A stretch of 14,169 bases of DNA from an uncultured Lachnospiraceae bacterium. Lineage in GTDB: Bacteria > Bacillota_A > Clostridia > Lachnospirales > Lachnospiraceae. How positions within the stretch are numbered: position 1 is the first letter of the stretch; each line of letters opens with the position of its first letter. The notes under the pieces are model-generated. The model made no database searches and was not told the origin of the DNA. It was given only the letters and a program-made list of their open reading frames with translations. Positions 6,523 to 13,952 of the stretch are shown here, in pieces. Location: assembly GCA_902780985.1 (NCBI GenBank), contig CACZHN010000046.1, forward strand, positions 1-14,169. The letters run 5' to 3'. The translations under genes were made by a program, and so were the position numbers.

Positions 6523-8463
6523 ATGAAAAATCTTGAAATTGATATCGAGTCCTTCTCCTCAGAGCCTCTTGCGAAGTGTGGTGTTTACCGGTATAGCGAG
6601 TCACCTGATTTTGAAGTCCTTCTGTTCGGCTATAGCATAGATGGGGGTGAGGTTAAGGTTATCGACCTTGCATCAGGTGAAGAACTGCCACAGGAGATAA
6701 GGGATGCTCTGACAGATCCTTCAGTAACAAAATGGGCATTCAACTCACAGTTTGAGAGAATATGCCTTTCTCGCTATCTTGGGCTTCCTAAGGGGAGTTA
6801 TCTTGATCCGAAGCAGTGGAGATGCAGCATGGTCTGGTCGGCTTATATGGGGCTTCCTCTTTCGCTTGAAGGGGTCGGCGCGGTACTCGGTCTTGAAAAG
6901 CAGAAGCTGACAGAGGGCAAGGATCTTATCAGGTATTTCTGCGTACCTTGCCAACCAACCAAGTCAAACGGAAACAGGACGAGAAATATGCCGACCGATG
7001 CAGCCGATAAGTGGGAAAGGTTCAAAGCTTATAACATAAGAGATGTTGAAACTGAGATGCAGATACAGACAAGGCTTCAGAAGTTTCCTGTACCGGAGCA
7101 GGTGTGGGAAGAGTTTTGGATGGATCAGGAGATTAACGACAGAGGCATTCTTGTTGATATGCCTTTTGTTGAAAAAGCAATCAGCCTTGATGCTGACTCA
7201 CGTAGCCAACTTATGCAGTCAATGAAAGAACAGACAGGTCTTGATAATCCGAACTCAGTAGTTCAGATGAAAGAGTGGCTTTCGGATAATGGTCTTGAGA
7301 TGGAGACCCTCGGTAAGAAAGCGGTCGCAGAAGCAATAAAGAATACTTCGGATGATCTTGCAGATGTCTTGTCACTCAGACAACAGCTTGCAAAGTCATC
7401 GGTTAAGAAGTATCAGGCTATGCAGAATGCAGTCTGTTCGGATAACCGGGCAAGAGGTATGTTTCAGTTCTATGGTGCCAACCGAACGGGTCGATTTGCG
7501 GGGAGAATCGTTCAGCTACAGAATTTACCGCAGAATCATATGGAAGACCTTGCTGAGGCTCGTTCACTTGTCAGAAGCGGTGATACGGATGCTCTTGAGC
7601 TCCTTTATGATGATATTCCCGATACCTTATCTCAGCTGATCAGAACGGCTTTCATTCCTGAAAAGGGTAAGCAGTTCATAGTGGCAGACTTCTCTGCAAT
7701 AGAGGCAAGAGTGATTGCATGGTTTGCAGGAGAAGGGTGGCGCATTAAGGCATTCGGTGACGGAGAAGATATATACTGTGCATCCGCTTCGAAGATGTTC
7801 GGTGTACCGGTTGAGAAGCACGGAGTAAACGGACATCTCAGGCAGAAGGGAAAGATTGCTGAACTTGCTCTCGGGTATGGAGGCTCTGTGGGTGCGCTTA
7901 AGTCTATGGGTGCCCTTGAAATGGGCCTTGAAGAAGATGAACTGCCCGAGCTGGTATCTGCGTGGAGACAGGCTAATCCCAATATCGTCAGATTCTGGTG
8001 GGATATCGACAATGCCGTGAAGAAAGCCATTAAGACAAGACAGGTTCAGAACACCTATGGCTTGGTCATAAGTTACAGAAGCGGAATGCTCTTTATACGG
8101 CTCCCTTCAGGAAGGGAACTTGCCTATGTGAAGCCTCGGATCGGAGAGAATAAGTTCGGCGGGGAGTCTGTCACTTATGAGGGTGTCGGCGGTACAAAGA
8201 AGTGGGAACGGCTTGAGAGCTATGGCCCCAAGTTTGTTGAGAATATCGTCCAGGCTACAAGCAGAGATATCCTCATGAACTCAATCCGGATACTTAGGGA
8301 TTGTCGCATAGTGGCTCATATCCATGATGAAGTGGTCATAGAGGCTGATACGGATATGAAACTTGAAGATATATGTGAGAGAATGGCTTCTTTACCGGTA
8401 TGGGCGGAAGGATTATTGCTCAGAGCGGACGGATATACATGTGATTTTTATAAAAAGGACTAA
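6523..8463 (+). CDS. Phage family A DNA polymerase with 3'-5' exonuclease domain
   Basis: A 646-residue replicative polymerase. The N-terminal 190 residues are a DnaQ-like proofreading domain: D7 and E9 (IDIES), the AFNSQFER motif II (N74, E78) and Y170/D174 (AYNIRDVE). The polymerase domain shows FYGANRTGRFAGR (about 316-328), motif A with D389 and E394 (VADFSAIEAR), motif B at about 440-458 (KIAELALGYGGSVGAL, a phage variant of the usual O-helix), and motif C HDE at 601-603. No 5'-3' exonuclease domain is present, as expected for phage versions. All catalytic positions appear intact. GGAGG at 6512-6516 sets the start. A terminator-like hairpin lies immediately upstream, so its expression may be set separately from the ssDNA-binding gene. 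Confidence 0.95.
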   Translation: MKNLEIDIESFSSEPLAKCGVYRYSESPDFEVLLFGYSIDGGEVKVIDLASGEELPQEIRDALTDPSVTKWAFNSQFERICLSRYLGLPKGSYLDPKQWRCSMVWSAYMGLPLSLEGVGAVLGLEKQKLTEGKDLIRYFCVPCQPTKSNGNRTRNMPTDAADKWERFKAYNIRDVETEMQIQTRLQKFPVPEQVWEEFWMDQEINDRGILVDMPFVEKAISLDADSRSQLMQSMKEQTGLDNPNSVVQMKEWLSDNGLEMETLGKKAVAEAIKNTSDDLADVLSLRQQLAKSSVKKYQAMQNAVCSDNRARGMFQFYGANRTGRFAGRIVQLQNLPQNHMEDLAEARSLVRSGDTDALELLYDDIPDTLSQLIRTAFIPEKGKQFIVADFSAIEARVIAWFAGEGWRIKAFGDGEDIYCASASKMFGVPVEKHGVNGHLRQKGKIAELALGYGGSVGALKSMGALEMGLEEDELPELVSAWRQANPNIVRFWWDIDNAVKKAIKTRQVQNTYGLVISYRSGMLFIRLPSGRELAYVKPRIGENKFGGESVTYEGVGGTKKWERLESYGPKFVENIVQATSRDILMNSIRILRDCRIVAHIHDEVVIEADTDMKLEDICERMASLPVWAEGLLLRADGYTCDFYKKD

Positions 8464-8515
8464 AATCGTAAGATTCTGCCTCCTGTCAGGGCTACCTGGT
8501 AGGAGGTGGTTTTTT
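8462..8515 (+). promoter_or_regulatory. Conserved RNA-like element, copy 3, with a 15-bp hairpin covering the next gene's ribosome site
   Basis: Starts at the polymerase stop codon. CGTAAGA (8467-8473), 14 bases, then AGGGCTAC (8488-8495) repeats the leader pattern. AATC-GTAA-GATT (8464-8475) is identical to copy 1. Bases 8476-8490 pair without a break with 8495-8509 (15 pairs, four of them G-U) around GCTA. The 3' arm includes AGGAGG (8501-8506), the ribosome site of the gene at 8516, and six T residues follow directly. The structure could therefore act as a terminator, a translation switch, or both. Confidence 0.65.
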
Positions 8516-8695
8516 ATGACTACATTTACCAAGAATGGTGTTCAGATCACGATGCCTCCCATGGATAAGACCGCCAAGCTGAATATGGAAAGGGCAGCGG
8601 AGTTCATGGCACGAATGCTTCAGAAGTATGGGCCGGAGATTCGAGCAGAGATAGAGGCCAAAGAAGCGAAAAAAGGCAACTCAAAGGACAATTAA
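8516..8695 (+). CDS. Small hypothetical protein at the end of the replication module
   Basis: A 59-residue, mostly helical, charged protein: a short N-terminal beta-like segment (FTKNGVQITMPPMD), then ERAAEFMARMLQKYG and a lysine/glutamate-rich tail. I recognise no family. The start is clear from AGGAGG at 8501-8506 with 9 bases of spacing, though that site is paired inside the upstream hairpin. It is followed after 10 bases by an intrinsic terminator, so it is the last gene of the operon. Confidence 0.7.
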   Translation: MTTFTKNGVQITMPPMDKTAKLNMERAAEFMARMLQKYGPEIRAEIEAKEAKKGNSKDN

Positions 8696-8705
8696 TTAAT
8701 GAAGA

Positions 8706-8747
8706 GATCCGGCAACGGCAAAAGTGTGTCCGCTGGCGGATTTTTTC
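8706..8747 (+). terminator. Intrinsic terminator ending the replication operon
   Basis: ATCCG (8707-8711) pairs with CGGAT (8737-8741). Inner CA/TG and CGG/CCG pairs extend the stem past two single mismatches. It is followed by TTTTTTC. It isolates the replication genes from the recombinase operon. Confidence 0.82.
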
Positions 8748-8778
8748 TTATGAAATGGCTAAAAACGGCTAAATAGCG

Positions 8779-8807
8779 CTGACTTTCTCGGTGATTCACG
8801 ACATTAT
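8779..8807 (+). promoter_or_regulatory. Candidate sigma-A promoter for the recombinase operon
   Basis: CTGACT (8779-8784) and CATTAT (8802-8807) lie 17 bases apart, each matching the -35 and -10 consensus at four of six positions. Its place, after a terminator and about 50 bases before the recombinase start, is right, but the boxes are weak. Confidence 0.3.
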
Positions 8808-8857
8808 GAGGATGAAAAGAGGACTGTATTTCAGTGGGCAACAATTATGAAAGGAGG

Positions 8858-10825
8858 ATGATTACCATTAAGAGTTGTTACATATATACGAGAGTCTCAA
8901 CTGAGGCACAGGTTGATGGTTATAGCTTGGAGGCTCAGATGCAGGCACTACGAGAATATGCAGAATACCGAGAACTGAAGATAGCAGGTGAATACTGTGA
9001 TGCGGGCATTTCAGGAACTACTATCAAGGGAAGACCAGCGTTCAGGCAGATGATGGCGGATGTGGCTTCACAGAAAGATGATATTTCCTTTGTTCTTGTG
9101 TTCAAATTGTCACGATTCGGAAGAAATGCCGCTGACATTATGAGATCACTTCAAATTCTTACTGATTATGATATCAATCTGGTCAGTGTAAGGGAGTCAA
9201 TTGACTCTTCAACGGCAGGAGGAAGGTTGACCCTTGCAATCCTATCGGCGGTTGCTGAGATGGAGCACGAAAATATCACAGTTCAGTTCATGGCAGGGCG
9301 AGTACAGAAGATTAAAAACGGAGGCTGGACCGGAGGAACAGTTCCATATGGATATAGGGTTAAAGAACACAAACTCTGTATAGAAGAATATGAAGCAGAG
9401 GTGGTTCGAAAAATGTTTGAGCTTTATGACCAAGAGGGCAGTACGGCAACCTCTGTGGCGGTAGCATTAAATAAGTCTTCTTATGTGAAATCTAATGGTA
9501 AGCCATTTACCTATGAGTTTGTATCCGGGGTATTAGATAATCCCATCTATTATGGAAGGATTTGCTACTTCAGGAGAACTAACAGGAAGGATCATAACGG
9601 AAATATTATAAAGCAAGATCCTAATGCGCTTATATCGGTTGAGGGAAAGCACGAAGCTATTATTACAGAAGATCTTTGGAATAGAGTGCATGAGAAGCGG
9701 CTTCAGATGGCCGAAAGATATAAGAAGTCGGCAGAGGTTGTAAATACTCATATTCTTTCGGGAATAGTAATGTGCCCCATATGTGGAAGGCCTCTTACCG
9801 GTCAGGAAAGCAAGTCTAAGAACTATTATACCGGTGGTTGGTACAAATCAATTTATTATTACAACTGTCGATATAGCGGAAGACAACATGGTAAGGTATG
9901 TGCCTTTGACAAGCTTCTCAATGAAGAGATTATTGATGGTCTTGTATTCAGGATAATAGGAAAACTTCGGTTTTATGATGAATTCAAGGAGGCATTTGAA
10001 AAGGCTACCAATGAGCGCGATACGGTAGAAACACTTGAGGATAGACTTGTAAATCTTCGTACTGAGCTTAGAAATGCTGAGTTTGGCAAGTATAAGATAG
10101 GAGAACAACTGGACGGCCTTAATCCTTTGAAAGTCGGCTATGACAAGAAGTATCAGAAGCTATCTGACAAACTTGATGAGATCTATGACCGCATAGACGA
10201 TATTGAAGAAGAAATCATAGTAACTAAGAAACGAATCGAATCATCTGAAAAGAAGAGGGAAACTGATATACAGGTAACGACGTTTATAGATAATGTGAAC
10301 CTTCTTCTTGAAAAGATGACTCCAGAGGAAAAGAAAGAACTGTGCCAATCTTTCATAGAGAGGATTGACCTATTTCCGCAAGATCGCAAGGACGGAAAAA
10401 TAATAAAGAGTATTTCATTTAAGTTTCCGATTGCTTATGAAGGGGAAGAATTAAGCGTTTCGAATAAAGAAGATGGTTTTTTCTTCACATTAGATTGTTC
10501 GAAAATCGATATCGAGTTATCGGAGAAGGGCAATATCGTGATGCGAAAACAAGCAGATGGTAGCAGGAAGGTCATCGTCCGTAAAGGCACATATGTGGCA
10601 ATCAAGGCATATGTGATGGAACACTATAAAACGAAGGTATCCTCGTTATACATCGGCCAGATTAAGAGAAAGTACGGGATGGATATGAGACTTCATTACA
10701 ACTTAGCGGCAGATCCGAGCAAGCATGTTCCGCAATGTCCGGTTGAAAAAGAAAAGATGATACTTGAAGCATTAAAGCATTTCGATATGGTTGATGAAAA
10801 TGCTGAATACAGGGAAGGAGAATGA
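8858..10825 (+). CDS. Large serine recombinase 1 (site-specific integrase/transposase type)
   Basis: A 655-residue recombinase that should cut and exchange DNA at attachment sites through a 5'-phosphoserine link. The resolvase-type catalytic domain covers about residues 5-150, with nucleophile S14 in YTRVST, the DAGISG and GRPAF motifs, and the arginines of KLSRFGRN. The recombinase domain spans about 155-290 (GGWTGGTVPYGY, LDNPIYYG). A zinc ribbon shows C306, C309, C337 and C348. A long coiled coil covers about 380-465, as in phage integrases that need a directionality factor. About 577-643 is an extra module (TYVAIKAYVMEH...SSLYIGQIKRKYG) also found on recombinase 2. The start is uncertain: AGGAGG abuts the ATG at 8858 with no spacer. 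A GTG at 8834 or a non-standard ATT at 8867 are alternatives. Confidence 0.93.
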   Translation: MITIKSCYIYTRVSTEAQVDGYSLEAQMQALREYAEYRELKIAGEYCDAGISGTTIKGRPAFRQMMADVASQKDDISFVLVFKLSRFGRNAADIMRSLQILTDYDINLVSVRESIDSSTAGGRLTLAILSAVAEMEHENITVQFMAGRVQKIKNGGWTGGTVPYGYRVKEHKLCIEEYEAEVVRKMFELYDQEGSTATSVAVALNKSSYVKSNGKPFTYEFVSGVLDNPIYYGRICYFRRTNRKDHNGNIIKQDPNALISVEGKHEAIITEDLWNRVHEKRLQMAERYKKSAEVVNTHILSGIVMCPICGRPLTGQESKSKNYYTGGWYKSIYYYNCRYSGRQHGKVCAFDKLLNEEIIDGLVFRIIGKLRFYDEFKEAFEKATNERDTVETLEDRLVNLRTELRNAEFGKYKIGEQLDGLNPLKVGYDKKYQKLSDKLDEIYDRIDDIEEEIIVTKKRIESSEKKRETDIQVTTFIDNVNLLLEKMTPEEKKELCQSFIERIDLFPQDRKDGKIIKSISFKFPIAYEGEELSVSNKEDGFFFTLDCSKIDIELSEKGNIVMRKQADGSRKVIVRKGTYVAIKAYVMEHYKTKVSSLYIGQIKRKYGMDMRLHYNLAADPSKHVPQCPVEKEKMILEALKHFDMVDENAEYREGE

Positions 10826-10827
10826 TT

Positions 10828-12888
10828 ATGACAAGCAAGAAGAACAAGAAGCCTAAGTGCTACCTTTATATTCGTGTTTCTACAGAGATGCAGGTTGAGG
10901 GGTATAGTATAGAGGCGCAAAGAGAAAGACTGACAAGATTTGCAGATTATCAGGGAATGGAGATAGTTCATGAGTACTGTGATGCAGGAAAATCGGGAAA
11001 GAGTATAGTCGGGAGACCTGAGTTTTCTCGGATGCTTCAGGATGTTTCAAATGAAAAGGATGGAGTGGAGTTCATTCTGGTTTTCAAGCTTTCTCGATTT
11101 GGAAGAAATGCAGCAGACGTACTGAATTCCCTTCAGCATATACAGGATTATGGAGTTAACCTTATTTGCGTTGAGGATGGTATAGACTCTTCTAAAGAAT
11201 CCGGTAAACTTACCATTACAGTCTTATCAGCCGTAGCTGAAATTGAAAGAGAAAATATCCTTGTCCAAACGATGGAGGGGCGGAAGCAGAAGGCAAGAGA
11301 AGGAAAATGGAATGGCGGAAGGGCTCCTTTTGGATATAAGGTTGATAAAGAGAATGAGACACTTATTGTTGATCCCGATGAGGCAGAAATCGTAAAGATA
11401 GTATATGAGAAATTCGCATTTACGACTATGGGTATTGATGCTATAGCGGAGTATCTTAATAATCATGGCTATGTTAAGAACCGAAGCCGAGATTATGAAC
11501 TTAACTATTTTACAAAAGGGATAATTAAGCATATTCTGGATAATCCGGTGTACCTTGGCAAAATTGTTTATGGTAGAACAATAACTGAAAAGGTTAAGGG
11601 AACCCGCGACCAGTATCATAGGATATCAAATGACGATTGTCTTATTTTTGAAGGAAAGCATGAAAGTATTATTGATGAAGAATTGTGGTTAACAGTGAGG
11701 GCAAAACGGCAAGAGACTGGAATTGCTTGGCAGAAGACATATAGTTTAGATCACGAACATCTTCTCTCGGGTCTTGTAAAGTGTCCTGTTTGCGGAACAG
11801 GCATGTGTGGTATGGTACACCGGTACAGGAAGAGAAAAACTAATGAATATAGAGACAAATTCTATTACAGATGCAAACAGAGAAAACGCTTACCAAATGG
11901 TGAGAAGTGTAATTTTGGTCAAACCATTAGTCAAGAGACCCTGAATGCTCAAGTAGAAAGTGTTGTCCTTGATATGGTTAGGGATGACAAGTTCCGTGAA
12001 TTTGTTATGTCTAAGATGGAGGAGAAAGTCGATACAAGCAATCTTCAGATAGAGAGAGATAATTTGCGAGAACAGTTACGTCAGGCTGAGGCTTCCAAAA
12101 GGAAGCTTATGGAGCAGATTGAGAAACTTGATGCTAATGACAGACATTATAATCGTAAGTACCAGGATATGCAGGATAGACTGGATATCTTCTATGATAA
12201 AATCGATGAGCTTGAAGAAGCAATCATAGAAGTGAATAAAAAGATTAATTGCGCAAATGATGAGCAATTTACAACAGAGAGTCTCTGTAAAGCATTGCTT
12301 AATTTTGATATAATGTATGACAAGATGTCTGATGCTGATAAGAAGCAGTTCTTCCAGAGTTTTATCAAGACTATTGAGATTGATGCCGACTCTGCGTCTG
12401 AGGATAGATTATTGAAGCATATACTATTCAAGTTTCCTGTTAGCATAGACGTAGACGAGGGTGAAAAATTGTTGCCCAAAGAAAACGACGTCGAGACTGT
12501 GGTTCAACTTTCCAAGGGAGATATCGACAAGGGAAGTTCTGGAAGAAGTGACGCTATAAAAGCCGGTGATTTTGGAGTGATCAGTGGTTACAGTAAAGGA
12601 AACAAGGCGCCTGAGACAACAAATGTAAAGATAGATTTCTCCTTGGAAAACCTTGATCTTTCGGAACTCAGAGGCAAAGCAACATATGAGCAGATAAAGG
12701 ATTATGTAAGGGAACAGACGGGGTTTAGAGTGTCTGCACTATACATTTCTCAGGTAAAGAGAAAATGCGGTCTGGAAGTCGGAGAAAGCTACAACAAGCC
12801 AAAGTCAGAAGAGTCTAAACAGCCGCAGAGCACACCGGAGAAAGAAGAGGCAATCATGCAGGCACTTAGACATTATGGAGTAATATAA
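10828..12888 (+). CDS. Large serine recombinase 2 (paralogue of recombinase 1)
   Basis: A 686-residue recombinase colinear with recombinase 1 over its length. Catalytic S18 lies in YIRVST, followed by DAGKSG, GRPEF and KLSRFGRN. The recombinase domain has NGGRAPFGYKV and ILDNPVYLGK. Zinc-ribbon cysteines are C319, C322, C349 and C361. A coiled coil covers about 403-475, and the shared extra C-terminal module about 616-686 (TYEQIKDYV, SALYISQVKRKCG, SYNKPKSEE, EKEEAIMQALRHYGVI). The ATG at 10828 was chosen because AAGGAG upstream is well spaced for it; an in-frame ATG at 10822 abuts that site. The start follows the stop of recombinase 1 by 2 bases, so the two are cotranscribed. They may act together, in the manner of CcrA/CcrB, or on different sites. 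Confidence 0.93.
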   Translation: MTSKKNKKPKCYLYIRVSTEMQVEGYSIEAQRERLTRFADYQGMEIVHEYCDAGKSGKSIVGRPEFSRMLQDVSNEKDGVEFILVFKLSRFGRNAADVLNSLQHIQDYGVNLICVEDGIDSSKESGKLTITVLSAVAEIERENILVQTMEGRKQKAREGKWNGGRAPFGYKVDKENETLIVDPDEAEIVKIVYEKFAFTTMGIDAIAEYLNNHGYVKNRSRDYELNYFTKGIIKHILDNPVYLGKIVYGRTITEKVKGTRDQYHRISNDDCLIFEGKHESIIDEELWLTVRAKRQETGIAWQKTYSLDHEHLLSGLVKCPVCGTGMCGMVHRYRKRKTNEYRDKFYYRCKQRKRLPNGEKCNFGQTISQETLNAQVESVVLDMVRDDKFREFVMSKMEEKVDTSNLQIERDNLREQLRQAEASKRKLMEQIEKLDANDRHYNRKYQDMQDRLDIFYDKIDELEEAIIEVNKKINCANDEQFTTESLCKALLNFDIMYDKMSDADKKQFFQSFIKTIEIDADSASEDRLLKHILFKFPVSIDVDEGEKLLPKENDVETVVQLSKGDIDKGSSGRSDAIKAGDFGVISGYSKGNKAPETTNVKIDFSLENLDLSELRGKATYEQIKDYVREQTGFRVSALYISQVKRKCGLEVGESYNKPKSEESKQPQSTPEKEEAIMQALRHYGVI

Positions 12889-13024
12889 ATTTTTGTATGC
12901 TTGAAGGAATATTGAGGATATAATTTGGATTTTTGAATCTACTGAATGCTGTGATGGAATGTAAAAATATAATTCCTGGCACCGAGAACAGTGATGTGGT
13001 TTCAATTATCAAGGTAGGGAAAAT
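12889..13024 (+). other. Short AT-rich gap after the recombinases; possible element boundary
   Basis: This 136-base gap is visibly more AT-rich than the DNA before it. It contains TATAAT-like words at about 12919 and 12967 but no -35 box at proper spacing, no clear terminator for the recombinase operon and no convincing inverted repeat. Serine integrase genes usually lie next to the attachment site, so an att core could be here. None can be recognised without the other end of the element. Confidence 0.3.
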
Positions 13025-13907
13025 ATGCTTGTAGATGAAATATGGGATTTTAAGAGTCTTAATATGGGGCGTGAATTGGAAATAGCCGGTGAGTTCATTT
13101 ATGATTCAGCAAAAGAGGCAATGTCCATCAGGGGATTGAATAATACATATGAGATTAACATCATATTATATACAGGTGCTGTGGGAATAGAAAGGTTGCA
13201 AAAAATATACCTTTGCCTGGTGGCGCCGGATCCAACAGATGTTAGTTCCATGCCAAAGTGCTTAGGGAAGCATAATCATATAGATTTACAGCATGAGGTT
13301 AATAAGTTTTCGAAGGATAATTTGAGAAAAAATGCTATGAGCCTGCTGGGCGTTTTTGCGGATTATTATAATAATTTCAGATATGCAAATTATTTTTAAT
13401 TTTGATGAGCCATGTGCTGCAGTGCAGTTTGAAGAATTTAAGAGGTTTTACATAAATGAGCTGGGAAAACTGGCAGTACACTATTACTCGCTGATACATG
13501 AAAAGGCTAGAGAATTGAATACATATACCTATGAAATAGATTCTTTTTCAAGAGCAGCACGAGTATTCTGGTCTGTACAAAGAAGAACTTTGTATGAACA
13601 AATGATTTTAGAGCAGAATGCAACAAAAGAACTGCTTCTATATATCTACAAGAAAAATCGTGGAACGGGTGTTTTTAGGTTGCTTGATGAAATGGAAGCT
13701 TTGGATTTCGACGATGGTTCAGTAAACGAGTATCTGGAAGATCTTTGCGCGGGGAAGGTTAATGATTTATTGATTGATTATGTGGATGATTCTCATGAAG
13801 ATATCGAGGATATAGCAAAAAGAAAAGAGCGGAAAGAATTACTGTCATTGATAGGTAATAGTTCAGTCATGTTTGATCTTGATGAAGAGGATGAAAACGA
13901 AGAATAA
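13025..13907 (+). pseudogene. Frameshifted gene of unknown function, HEPN-like in its first half
   Basis: Two overlapping reading frames look like one broken gene. The first (13025-13399, 124 residues) has a clear start with an AGGGA-type ribosome site and contains GAVGIERLQKIYLCLV and a KHNHIDL segment, a layout reminiscent of HEPN-like helical proteins. It ends in FRYANYF and a stop. The second frame (to 13907) has no ribosome site or good start codon, and continues naturally with NFDEPCAAVQFEEFK. Dropping one T from the run at 13393-13397 joins them into about 293 residues. The C-terminus is acidic (DLDEEDENEE). HEPN proteins are often RNases in defence systems, but I see no clear RxxxxH motif here, so the function is unknown. 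Programmed frameshifting or sequencing error remain alternatives. Confidence 0.6.
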
Positions 13908-13952
13908 TGATTCTTAGAAGCAAGAAACTAACAACTGATGTGAGGTTTTTGG

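Noticed and set aside
7632..8030. 132-codon minus-strand open frame inside the polymerase gene
   Set aside because: It covers polymerase motifs A and B on the other strand; no start signal or recognisable protein.
8757..8776. Repeated GGCTAAA words as an attachment core or operator
   Set aside because: Too short and imperfect to distinguish from chance, with no second end to compare.
11227..11619. 130-codon minus-strand open frame opposite recombinase 2
   Set aside because: Lies across the conserved catalytic/recombinase domain; its sequence looks like reverse-complement shadow.
12901..12924. TTGAAG and TATAAT as a promoter after recombinase 2
   Set aside because: Only 12 bases separate the boxes, too short for a sigma-A promoter.
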